From DATKXO01 sp035528995 (GTDB lineage: Bacteria > Planctomycetota > Phycisphaerae > UBA1845): a stretch of 16,054 nt of DNA. Numbering within the stretch: position 1 is the stretch's first letter; every line of letters starts with the position of its first letter. The stretch lies in NCBI GenBank assembly GCA_035528995.1, contig DATKXO010000070.1, positions 1 to 16,054 on the forward strand, read 5' to 3'. This document shows, piece after piece, positions 1-7,784 of the stretch. A program made the position numbers and the translations under genes. The notes under the pieces were generated by a model, which did not search any database, was not told the origin of the DNA, and saw only the letters and a list, made by a program, of their open reading frames with translations.

Positions 1-1
1 C

Positions 2-904
2 ATCACCATCGATCAAGTAGTGGACATTCTCGGATACCACCTCCAGACCCAACTCACGCCCGGCGGCCTGGTCGATGCCTGGCGGCGGCTGGCGGTGGTG
101 TTGATCCCCTGGTACGAGCAGATCGGCAAGCAGGCCCGAGACTCGGCCGTACTCCACGCCGACGAGACCGGCTGGCGGGTGGCCGGACAGATGCACTCGT
201 TGTGGTGCTTCGCCAATCACCAGGTGTGCTATTACATGATCGATCGTTGCCGGGGGTCACCGGCCCTGCAGAAGTTCTTCACCGAGGCGTTTGCCGGCAC
301 GTTGATTCATGACTTCTGGGCGCCGTACGAGTCGATCGAGACCGAGGACCGGCAGTACTGCCTGGTCCATCTGCTGCGCGAACTGGAGAAGGTCGACCAG
401 GACAACGACTCACCCGAGTGGCAGGCCTTCGCCAAGAAGCTGCGCCGCCTGGTCCGCGACGGCATCCGGCTGCGCAAGCGGCCCGAGTTCGAGCCGCAAC
501 GCTATGAAAGCCGCATCCGGCTGATCGACCGTCGGCTGACCGCCCTGGCCCAATGGCGGGGCGCCGACGGCGAACCCGTCTACCGCGACGCCGACGCCCT
601 GCGGCTGGCCAAGCGGCTGCGCAAACACTGGGACCACCTCTTCACCTTCCTGGACAAACCCGAGGTGCCCTTCGAGAACAACCTGGCCGAACGGCAGATT
701 CGACCGGCCGTGATCCTCCGCAAGAACAGCCAGTCGAACCGCTCGGAGCAGGGAGCCGCCACGCAGGCCATCCTGATGAGCATCTACCGCACGCTGCGCC
801 TTCGCGGCCTCGACCCCACCAGAACCATCGCCGCCGCCCTCAAAACCTACCTCGAAACCGGCCAACTACCACCGCTGCCCGACCCGGTTGCTGCAAACGG
901 CTGA
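2..904 (+). CDS. IS66-family transposase, C-terminal part (5' end off window)
   Basis: This is the catalytic half of an IS66-type DDE transposase, which cuts and joins the ends of its own insertion sequence. The frame is open to the left edge, so the GTG at 20 is probably internal and the true start lies outside; full-length family members are usually about 500 residues. Counting from that GTG, the expected acidic triad is visible: Asp48 in HADETGW, Asp98 in DFWAPY and Glu224 in NNLAERQIR, followed by the family's RKNSQSNRSEQGA stretch. The C-terminus (TGQLPPLPD...ANG) is the typical end of this family, so the 3' end looks intact. The accessory IS66 genes tnpA and tnpB would lie upstream, outside the window. 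I could not identify the right terminal inverted repeat after the stop. Family assignment is secure; whether the element is active cannot be judged. Confidence 0.93.
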   Translation: MTIDQVVDILGYHLQTQLTPGGLVDAWRRLAVVLIPWYEQIGKQARDSAVLHADETGWRVAGQMHSLWCFANHQVCYYMIDRCRGSPALQKFFTEAFAGTLIHDFWAPYESIETEDRQYCLVHLLRELEKVDQDNDSPEWQAFAKKLRRLVRDGIRLRKRPEFEPQRYESRIRLIDRRLTALAQWRGADGEPVYRDADALRLAKRLRKHWDHLFTFLDKPEVPFENNLAERQIRPAVILRKNSQSNRSEQGAATQAILMSIYRTLRLRGLDPTRTIAAALKTYLETGQLPPLPDPVAANG

Positions 905-1422
905 ACTCTTACGTCACTTCTACGGGCACAAAAACGGGCACAGTTGCGATGTGCGTACGCCGCGGTTGGCCCGACGGATGTCGCGAAGGCGGCAAGCGGG
1001 AAAGCCATTCGCAGCGGCGTCATGACTATCGGCCCACGTCTGTGACGCAGAACGCACCGAAGACCGTTGACCCGCATTCCGGTGTTATCGGTCGTCGTCT
1101 CGTGTGGCCGGCCCGCAGCCACTCCGGCCAACCGTGCTTCCAGATCACCATGGCAGCCTGCGACGTCGAAAAGAAGCTGATTGAGCCGGATTTCTCGCCC
1201 GCAGTGGCATCGCATGCGTGGAGGGGGAATGGAGGCATCAGACCGCAACCCTCTGCCCCAGAGTCAGGCGGGAGGTGGTGGTGCCCGAGAATGGGCTCGG
1301 GTGGGCGATACGAGAGCCGAACCGGCTGCCGTGACCGTCTGCGCGTGCGAGCGGGTAAGTCCATGCGGGCCCGTCCCGACCCGATCGCCTTTCCCCGATG
1401 GGAGGCGGTCGCGTAGACAGAA
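905..1422. other. Intergenic stretch with no supported gene
   Basis: No frame here has a recognisable product or a convincing ribosome binding site. A 9-bp direct repeat (ACGGGCACA at 922-930 and 934-942) lies just after the IS66 stop and may belong to the element's end, but it does not match an IS66 terminal repeat that I know. An imperfect stem (1383-1392 with 1401-1410, several G-T pairs) lies just left of the terminator hairpin and has no T-run after it. The long plus-strand frame running through here into 4060 is the antisense shadow of the 1511-6943 gene. Confidence 0.5.
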
Positions 1423-1455
1423 GACGGGCGGTTCGCGGGTCGCGAACCGCCCGTC
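1423..1455 (-). terminator. Intrinsic terminator for the P-domain protein gene
   Basis: A perfect 15-bp inverted repeat (1423-1437 with 1441-1455) is separated by a 3-base loop and is very GC-rich. It lies about 55 bp past the stop of the minus-strand gene that ends at 1511. On the minus strand the stem is followed by TTCTGTCT, a weak T-tract, whereas the plus-strand side has none. It is therefore best read as the terminator of the leftward transcript. Confidence 0.75.
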
Positions 1456-1510
1456 GATCCTGACGTTTGCCTGTTCGGCCGGGCCTACGGTTGCCCGAGC
1501 CGCGGCACTC

Positions 1511-4500
1511 TTAAAGGTCGCCCATCAAGGGACCGTCGCTACCGTCCTCACCGGGGTCCGGCAGGGAGCCCGACAGTCCCGGGCGGTTCGAGCCCTGAGT
1601 CTCGATCCGCGCGTACACCGCTTGCACCGTCACGTCCTGGTTGAGGGTCAATTGCAGAGTTGTTTGACCCCCTCGCTGCGGGATGCCGTTGACTCGCCAG
1701 GCGCGGAAGGCGAGGCCCTCGTAAGACGCATCGGCCGTGACGGTCGCGACCGTGCTCGAGGAGAAAGCCCTCGCGAAGTTGGCAAAGCCGCCGCCGTCCA
1801 GTGTGTCGTCCAGCGGAGAGGAGTCTACCCAGACGCCGGGCGCATTGGACGTTACAGACAGAGTCACGGGAGCGGCTCCGGGCGGCACCAACCGCACGCA
1901 ATCGCTGGCCACGAACCGGCAACCGGTGTCCAGCTTGCCGGTGACGACCAACTCGACCAGGGCGCCGGAGGGGAGCGAATCCAGCTCAAGCACATCGACG
2001 ACCTCGTCCGTCTTGAACTTCATGGACAGGTCGTCCCAACCGTCGCCGCGGAGCTCGTGGCACTCACAGGTCTCGCCGTAGAACGGGGTGCCCACGTCGT
2101 CGAACGTGGAATGGGGCCCCGGCGGGCCTTCGTGCGGCGCCAGCATGCCACCCACACCGTCGGCCCGCGACAGGCGGACGCTGGACAGATCGATCGAGGC
2201 CGCGTCGAAGTCCATGGCACCGAGCAGGGCCACCGGCAGAACGCCGTGGCTGCCGCGGTTGAACGGATTCGGGCACGACCCCGGCTTGATGTCCAGGGCC
2301 AGCTCCACCGGCGGGGCGGTCGAGACCAGGTCGATCGGCTGCTCACAGTAGTTGCCCGCACAATCCATCACGCGGACGACGCCGTCACCGTCGCAGTCGG
2401 GATCGTCCATCTCGACCAGATAGCGGACGATGGCATCGCCCGGGGTGAAGGACGGATCGACCGTCAACACCAGGTTCCGTGCGCCGGGCAGCACCTCGAC
2501 GCTGCAGATGCCCGTGTCGTGCGTGGCGCTGTCCTCCGCACGTCCGTCGAAGCTCTCCGGGAAGGTGTCCGATTCGATCAGGACGGACCAGTGGTCGAAC
2601 GTGCCGGTGTCATTGGTCTTGTCGTCCTTGGTCTTCAACGTGTACGTGCCGCTGGCCGGTCCTCCGTCGAGCACCGACAGCGATCCGCTCTCCGGCTGCC
2701 AGGAGCCGGTGAACGGAGCATCCGACGAGCCGCTCGGGAGGACCGAGGCTGCCTCGTCGTCGAGCGTGGTGTCCAGGAAGTCGTTGCCCGTGCTTCCGAG
2801 ATCGCTGAACAGGTCGATGAAGACCGGGCTGGTCAGGGTCATGTCGATGTCGGCCGCAAACGGATGCGTGATGTTGAAGGTGAGGTCCACGTCGGTGACG
2901 ACATCGGTCTCGGGCACGATGATGCTGGACAGCACGCCGGCCGCGTTGTTGTCCGGGATGGGAGTGTACTCGGGACCGCTGAAGTGGCGGATCTTGTTCC
3001 CGACCTGTCCCGTGCAGACCGGCGCCAGGGCGTCGATCTCGACCAGGGCGTATCCTCGGAGACCACACGCGTCGGTCACCTGCACGTAGCCGCGACCGTT
3101 GGCCAGCGGGTCGATCAGCCCGACAGTGAAGTCCGCGGTGGCCGCGGGCAAGGTGCTGACCCAGGTGATCTGCAGGTTGTCCGACCACGGCGCCAGCTCG
3201 ATCATGTCGATCCCGGTGTCTCCGAACTGGTCGTCGCTGGCGGTGCCCTCGAACTCGTCGGTGGCGAGGTTCACGCTGCCACCGACCAGGGGCAGGTTTT
3301 CGTCACCGGAGGCGGCCATGAGGCTGACCGGCACCGACGTGACGTTGCCAACGCAGTCGGCGATCTCGACCGTGCCGCTGCCGTCCATCGACGGATCGAT
3401 CAGCTCGACGCGGTAGTCCACCACCTCGTCGCCGGGCGTGAAGGCGGCCACGACCATCAGGTTCACGGACCCCATGCCTACGTCGATCGAACAGACGCCG
3501 GCGCCCGGAGCCAGGTCGATGGCCTGCCCGACGTATCGCTCCGGCCCGCAGGAGTTCTTCAGGGTCATGGCCCAGCGGCGGAAGATGTTGTCCGAGCTGC
3601 TCATCATGCGCGTGTCCGCGACCAGCATCTCCCACGAACCGGCCGAGTCCAGCCCGGCCAGACTGAAGAGCATGTTGTCGCGCTTGTCGCCGGTGATGCC
3701 GTCGCCGAAGAACTCGCCGCGGCCGTCCGGCTGATGGAGACCGAGCGTCTCAATGGTGCCGAGTGCGGGCTCCTCGTGGAGGTCGTCGGCCTGCAGGGCG
3801 TCGTCATCCAGGGTGACGTCGAAGCTGTTCTTGGTGTTGCCGGAAGAGGCTCGCTCGTCCATCCCGATACGGTTGACCAGCAAAGCGAACTCGCCGTCGT
3901 GCGACAGCGTGGCGGCCATGCGCCCTTGGTTCTCCGAATCGACCATCAGAGCGACCTCGACCTCGCCGACCAGGAACGAGTCCGGCACGTTGATGATCGA
4001 GACCACGCCGGCCAGATCGCCCTCGGGCACGACCTCCTGCACTTCCTGCTTGAAGGTTAGGTCCGTGGTGACCGCGCCGGAATTGGCGGGCCCCGTCAGG
4101 TCGTCCAGGCCGGTCAAGCTGATAGCGCTCTGGCAGGTGTTTTCCTGCAGGTCGGTCACGGTGACCGTGCCGGAGCCGTTCAGCGTTGAATCGATCAGTG
4201 TCACCGTGTATTCGACCAGGGTGTCGCCGGACGTGAAGTCACCCGGCAGGTTGAGCTGCACGTTCGTCGCGCCGGTGAGCACGATCGAGTCAATCCCCTC
4301 GCCGTCGGAGGCGGTTCCGGCAAACGTCTGGGGGGCCGGGAACGTGGCGTTCAGGTCAAGCGACCATCGCACCAGCGTCGCCCCGAAGTCTTCCGACGAG
4401 CTGTCGTCGATCACGTTGAGCTTCCAGGCGCCCTGGGCCTGCTCGCCGTTGAGCTGGGCCAGGCCGTCCGGATCTTCCGGCAGGTAGGTGCCGGTGTACG

Positions 4501-6943
4501 GAGCGGCCGAACCGAGGATCGGCAGGATTTCGTCGGCGTCGTCGTCGAAGGTGGTGTCGAGCATGTCGATGCCCAGGCTGCTCATGCGGTCGGTCACCAG
4601 CTCGACGACGGTGTTGCTGGGGCTGACCAGGTAGATGTCGAGGTCACCGGTGTCCAGGGCGTCGATCGTGACGGTGACGCTGACGTCGGTAACCAGGCCC
4701 GCCTCGGCCACCTCGATCTCGCCGTCAATACCGGTCAGATCGTTGTTGGGCACGTGGATGGGGTCATGCAGGCTGTTGAGCGCGCGGTTGGAGAAGTTCA
4801 CGCCGTCGCACACCGGTGCGTCGATGTCGATGCTGACCACCTTGCAGAAGGTGTTGCCGGCGCAATCGGTGACCAGCAGCTTGCCGGAGCCGCTCTCGGC
4901 CGGGTTGACCAGCTCGATGACGAAAGTGGCCGTCGGGGCCGGCAGAGCGCTCAGGCTGGTGATCTGCAGGTTCGTGTCGGCATAGAGCGCCACCCCGCAG
5001 ATGCCGATGTCCCCGGCCGCGTTGTCCGTCGCCAGCGCGTTGATCACGTCGTTGGCGAAGTCCGGCGTCAGGGTGACGACCGGGTCGATCTCGTCCGCCA
5101 GCGCCGGGGCGGCCTCGTTGAGGAAGATAGCCAGCTCGTAGGTCTCCTCAGGGCCGACCTGCGACGCGCTGCTCTGCGGGCCGACCTCAACGTGGTAGGT
5201 CCCCGCAGTGCGGGCCACGAAGAAGGCGCCTTGGGCCGGATAGTCGCCGCCGCCGGTCTGGGCCGTGTTGGAATCGCTGACGTCGCTGATCAGAATGTCG
5301 TCGTCCGGATCGTAGATGACCAGCTTGCCGTGAAAAGCGTTCGGGTCGTCGTTGGCCGAATCGGAGCCGGTGGAGTCCCGTTCCGGATCGCCGTCGAAGG
5401 CGATGAACACCCGGTCGCCGACTACCGCCTCGAAGGCGTAGAAGTCCAGGTCTTCGACTGTGTCGATCACGCCGGAGTAGTAGTGCTTGCCGGTGAAGTC
5501 GGCCGACTCCAGCGCGTCGTTCGGCTCGCACTCGGCCAGCGGCGCCCGGGTGGCCGGTTCGACGCCGGTGTGGAATCGGTAGCGGTGGATCGTACTGGTC
5601 CCGGCGGAGTCGTTGTCTCGCACGTGCAGGAAATGCGTGCCGTCGGCCGTCATTTGCGCGCCGGCGATCACGGACGACGTGGTGCTGTAGATGTACCGCA
5701 GGTCCTCGATGGGCGAGTCAATGCCGTCGCCGTCGTCGTCATCGTACTCGATGAGCGTTGAGCCGTCGGGCTCGTAGAAACGCAGTTGCGTGTCCAGAGT
5801 GCTGTTGCTCGACCCGCCGTTGTTGACGTAGGCGTAGACGCGATCGCCGGTCAGGCCGGTGACGGCCCAATAGTCCTCGTCTCCCGAGCCGACGAGCTGG
5901 GCGCCGTTGAGTGGAGTGGTCAGCGGCGTGGCAGTCGGCGTAACGTCGTTGGGCTCGATCTCGTTGATCTCGTAGTTGAACGCGTCGTCGATGATCAGGG
6001 CGTAACTTCCGGTGGTGATGCTCGAACTGCCGTTGTCCACGTAGATGTAGTAGTCCTTGCCGCCATCCAGCGTGACGACAACCAGTTCGTGCCGTGCACC
6101 GCTGGTTCCGCTGGTGCTGTGGTTCGAGGCCCCCAGGCAGCCGAGCGGGAAGAATGGCGGGCAGGAGTCGGCCACGTAGAGCACCCCGTCGAACCCGTCG
6201 CTGGCCAGCTCGACGGCGTAGTCGCCGTCGGCCGGTGCTACGAAGTGGTACACGTGATCGTTGCCCGGCGCCGTGGTCGGTGTGCTGCCCGAGACGGCGC
6301 AGCGCCCGGTGCCTTGCGTGAAGGTGAAGTCGGCGGCCGCGCCATCGATGTCGTTCAGCGCCACGGCGGGCAGTGCGGCCGGAAGGTCTTCGGCCGTGAC
6401 ACAGTCATCCGGGATGACCGCGGGAATGGTGTCCACCATCAGCGTGAAGTCGAAGTTGTCGTGCGTTGCGCTATCGTGGTCCACACCGATGATGTATTCG
6501 GTGCCGGCGGTCAACAACGCGTCGAAGTCCACCGGCCGGGCGCTTCCGGGCGCCCGCGTGCCTTCCAGGAACGTGCCCCCAACCGCCTCGTACACGTAAA
6601 TCGTGAAGCGCCGGTCCGACGAACGCAGCGGCGCACCCTGCCACGGCAGGAGCTGAACGCGATAGGTGTCCGTCGCGTTCGGTGTGAAGCTGTAGAAAAC
6701 GTCGGGGCCGTCCATGTACGAGTCGATGGCCGGCAGATCCCCCGAGGTGGAGTTGATGCTGTTGGCAGCCAGCACCGTCGTGCCGTAGAGGATGAGCGGG
6801 ACGTCCGGCCCGATGATCTCCGCACTGGCGGGGTTGTCATTGGCCGGGGTGGGTGGGAGCGCCTTGACGACGGCGGGGAGCACCAGCATGACGCCCACCG
6901 CCACAAGAACGCCGAGTCGCGTGATTTTCCGTGTTCGTGACAT
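1511..6943 (-). CDS. Large secreted multidomain protein with three P domains and five Cys-containing repeats
   Basis: This is an 1810-residue exported protein with no enzyme domain that I can recognise. The start is well supported: AGGAGG lies 7 bases before ATG, and a signal peptide follows (basic n-region, hydrophobic core about 10-26, likely cleavage after VKA at 28). Domains in order: four pre-peptidase-C/PPC-like beta domains (about 35-170, 185-325, 330-465, 470-615; the last two open with EIEPND and ECEPND); repeat R1 (646-707); P domain 1 (715-862); R2 (882-942); divergent P domain 2 (970-1130); R3 (1149-1208); R4 (1245-1305); P domain 3 (1313-1458); R5 (1477-1538); a DIKPGSCPNPFN domain (about 1550-1687), common in planctomycete secreted proteins; and a C-terminal divergent InlB/Big-like region (about 1690-1785) with a short Gly/Pro/Asp-rich end. 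The P domains share the pattern G-(W/Y)-x-L-x-(V/K)-x-D followed by a conserved W. Asp-rich stretches such as YDDDDGDG suggest calcium binding. It is divergent from the S8 protease gene at 7785. The role, perhaps adhesion or partner of a protease, is inference. Confidence 0.9.
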   Translation of the reverse strand: MSRTRKITRLGVLVAVGVMLVLPAVVKALPPTPANDNPASAEIIGPDVPLILYGTTVLAANSINSTSGDLPAIDSYMDGPDVFYSFTPNATDTYRVQLLPWQGAPLRSSDRRFTIYVYEAVGGTFLEGTRAPGSARPVDFDALLTAGTEYIIGVDHDSATHDNFDFTLMVDTIPAVIPDDCVTAEDLPAALPAVALNDIDGAAADFTFTQGTGRCAVSGSTPTTAPGNDHVYHFVAPADGDYAVELASDGFDGVLYVADSCPPFFPLGCLGASNHSTSGTSGARHELVVVTLDGGKDYYIYVDNGSSSITTGSYALIIDDAFNYEINEIEPNDVTPTATPLTTPLNGAQLVGSGDEDYWAVTGLTGDRVYAYVNNGGSSNSTLDTQLRFYEPDGSTLIEYDDDDGDGIDSPIEDLRYIYSTTSSVIAGAQMTADGTHFLHVRDNDSAGTSTIHRYRFHTGVEPATRAPLAECEPNDALESADFTGKHYYSGVIDTVEDLDFYAFEAVVGDRVFIAFDGDPERDSTGSDSANDDPNAFHGKLVIYDPDDDILISDVSDSNTAQTGGGDYPAQGAFFVARTAGTYHVEVGPQSSASQVGPEETYELAIFLNEAAPALADEIDPVVTLTPDFANDVINALATDNAAGDIGICGVALYADTNLQITSLSALPAPTATFVIELVNPAESGSGKLLVTDCAGNTFCKVVSIDIDAPVCDGVNFSNRALNSLHDPIHVPNNDLTGIDGEIEVAEAGLVTDVSVTVTIDALDTGDLDIYLVSPSNTVVELVTDRMSSLGIDMLDTTFDDDADEILPILGSAAPYTGTYLPEDPDGLAQLNGEQAQGAWKLNVIDDSSSEDFGATLVRWSLDLNATFPAPQTFAGTASDGEGIDSIVLTGATNVQLNLPGDFTSGDTLVEYTVTLIDSTLNGSGTVTVTDLQENTCQSAISLTGLDDLTGPANSGAVTTDLTFKQEVQEVVPEGDLAGVVSIINVPDSFLVGEVEVALMVDSENQGRMAATLSHDGEFALLVNRIGMDERASSGNTKNSFDVTLDDDALQADDLHEEPALGTIETLGLHQPDGRGEFFGDGITGDKRDNMLFSLAGLDSAGSWEMLVADTRMMSSSDNIFRRWAMTLKNSCGPERYVGQAIDLAPGAGVCSIDVGMGSVNLMVVAAFTPGDEVVDYRVELIDPSMDGSGTVEIADCVGNVTSVPVSLMAASGDENLPLVGGSVNLATDEFEGTASDDQFGDTGIDMIELAPWSDNLQITWVSTLPAATADFTVGLIDPLANGRGYVQVTDACGLRGYALVEIDALAPVCTGQVGNKIRHFSGPEYTPIPDNNAAGVLSSIIVPETDVVTDVDLTFNITHPFAADIDMTLTSPVFIDLFSDLGSTGNDFLDTTLDDEAASVLPSGSSDAPFTGSWQPESGSLSVLDGGPASGTYTLKTKDDKTNDTGTFDHWSVLIESDTFPESFDGRAEDSATHDTGICSVEVLPGARNLVLTVDPSFTPGDAIVRYLVEMDDPDCDGDGVVRVMDCAGNYCEQPIDLVSTAPPVELALDIKPGSCPNPFNRGSHGVLPVALLGAMDFDAASIDLSSVRLSRADGVGGMLAPHEGPPGPHSTFDDVGTPFYGETCECHELRGDGWDDLSMKFKTDEVVDVLELDSLPSGALVELVVTGKLDTGCRFVASDCVRLVPPGAAPVTLSVTSNAPGVWVDSSPLDDTLDGGGFANFARAFSSSTVATVTADASYEGLAFRAWRVNGIPQRGGQTTLQLTLNQDVTVQAVYARIETQGSNRPGLSGSLPDPGEDGSDGPLMGDL
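2329..5010 (-). repeat. Five-copy ~62-residue protein repeat interleaved with P domains
   Basis: Within the 1511-6943 gene a repeat unit occurs five times, at residues about 646-707, 882-942, 1149-1208, 1245-1305 and 1477-1538. Shared features are a lead-in resembling F-x-G-x-A-x-D, then G(I/V)(C/D), then NL/NV-Q/V-(I/L), an F/Y-x-V-x-L-(I/V)-(D/N)-P/S segment, a G-(S/R/D)-G turn and a closing (T/A/M)D(C/x)xxN motif ahead of a beta strand. The end resembles the DxxGN end of HYR/Ig-like domains, so an Ig-like fold is likely. R1 and R4 both lead into a P domain through a PVC linker. Confidence 0.8.
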
Positions 6944-6950
6944 GTTTTTA

Positions 6951-6956
6951 CCTCCT
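6951..6956 (-). promoter_or_regulatory. Strong Shine-Dalgarno site of the P-domain protein gene
   Basis: On the minus strand AGGAGG lies 7 bases before the ATG at 6943. The near-perfect match and spacing fix this start. No clear -10/-35 pair could be seen upstream. Confidence 0.85.
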
Positions 6957-7469
6957 CCAAGAACAGAATTTCCGCGTCCAGGAGCGCATGCTCTTTGCCG
7001 CGCTCGGGACGGTTTCCTGCAGTCGGGCCCGCGGGCAGGCGCTTGGCGGCACAGGATGGGCCGGCTTCGTGGGCTTGTCAGGGAACGGATGCCAGGGCGG
7101 CCAGCAACGTCTCGGTTTGCCTGGACGAGTTACGGATGACCCTTGATCGTTGCCATTGACGCCAGCGGCTCAGAAGTGGCCACGGTCGCTCGGAGGTGTT
7201 TGCCCGCTTCTTCATACCTCCCCTGTGCTGCCTTTCCCATACGGCGTGCTGATATGTTTCCGGTGCACTAACGATGCGCACGCGGCTCTTCGCCCGAGCA
7301 CGCCAGTAGACCAAATGCGGGTCGGCTTGTCAATGAACCCCGGGCCAGCTTCGGGCCCCGGGGGAGTAGCCGGACGCGAGCGAACGGACGACGAACGGCC
7401 TGGATGCAAACCCGGAGCAGGGGCTTCAAAAGGGCAAGCAAGACACGACTGGGTGTGACCAGAATTGCA

Positions 7470-7496
7470 GACCTGCGATGGTCTCAGGCGCAGGTC
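7470..7496. repeat. Inverted repeat, 8-bp perfect arms
   Basis: GACCTGCG at 7470-7477 is matched by CGCAGGTC at 7489-7496. It lies about 290 bp before the protease start. It could be an operator or an RNA stem, but chance occurrence is possible. Confidence 0.4.
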
Positions 7497-7552
7497 GCCA
7501 ACAGGCTGCGTTGCACGCTTGCCTTTTTGCGGGTAGACTCGTTGTCGGTCGA

Positions 7553-7605
7553 AGCGTTGCCTGCACGCCCATACCACACTGGCCGTTTCTTCGCTTGGCA
7601 ACGCT
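7553..7605. repeat. Inverted repeat, 9-bp perfect arms
   Basis: AGCGTTGCC at 7553-7561 is matched by GGCAACGCT at 7597-7605, with 35 bases between. A related GCGTTGC lies nearby at 7508-7514. The function is unknown; the arms are in the upstream region of the protease gene. Confidence 0.4.
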
Positions 7606-7770
7606 CACGCGGTGACACGACTATCCGTCGGAACATGCCGTGTTGGAGGGTCTCACTCGCACGCCGGTTCAGCACTGTTGACCGCCGCGTATCGAGTCGG
7701 GCTTCGGGGACACAACGGGCGCCAGTACCGTGACGCGCGCGAACCGCGATGTAGGTTCGCTCCGAGCAAC

Positions 7771-7776
7771 AAGGGG
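7771..7776 (+). promoter_or_regulatory. Weak Shine-Dalgarno-like site of the S8 protease gene
   Basis: AAGGGG lies 8 bases before the ATG at 7785. It is weaker than the site of the divergent gene. The signal peptide beginning a few residues in supports this start. Confidence 0.5.
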
Positions 7777-7784
7777 TTCAAGAA

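Larger units (their letters stand above)
6961..7770. promoter_or_regulatory. Divergent spacer, presumed promoters of both large genes
   Basis: Some 840 bp separate the two divergent starts (6943 minus and 7785 plus), and no open frame inside has a recognisable product. Both promoters must lie here unless the genes are read from farther away. I found no convincing sigma-70 pair; a TTGACC at 7678-7683 has no matching -10. Three dyads stand out: 7338-7363 (9-bp stem with one bulge), 7470-7496 (8-bp perfect arms, 11-base spacer) and 7553-7605 (9-bp perfect arms, 35-base spacer). They could be operators or leader-RNA stems for the rightward gene, which is inference. Confidence 0.4.

Noticed and set aside
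922..942. Repeated ACGGGCACA after the IS66 stop, possibly an att core or terminal repeat
   Set aside because: A 9-bp repeat 12 bp apart matches no IS66 end that I know, and no second copy at another border was seen in the window.
1181..4060. 959-residue open frame on the plus strand
   Set aside because: It lies antisense to the P-domain protein gene, is rich in Arg, Val, Asp, Gly and His as expected for a GC-rich shadow frame, and has no recognisable domain or ribosome binding site. The minus-strand reading has a signal peptide, a strong Shine-Dalgarno site and clear domains.
4754..6940. Two plus-strand frames of 335 and 384 residues
   Set aside because: Both are antisense shadows of the N-terminal half of the P-domain protein, which has convincing PPC-like domains on the minus strand.
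7078..7314. 78-residue minus-strand frame in the divergent spacer, with GGGGAGG just before an internal ATG at about 7215
   Set aside because: The spacing between GGGGAGG and the ATG is only one base, too short for a normal ribosome binding site, and the product is Arg-rich with no recognisable feature.
7678..7683. TTGACC as a -35 box for the protease gene
   Set aside because: No acceptable -10 hexamer lies 16-18 bases downstream, and the site is about 100 bp before the start codon.
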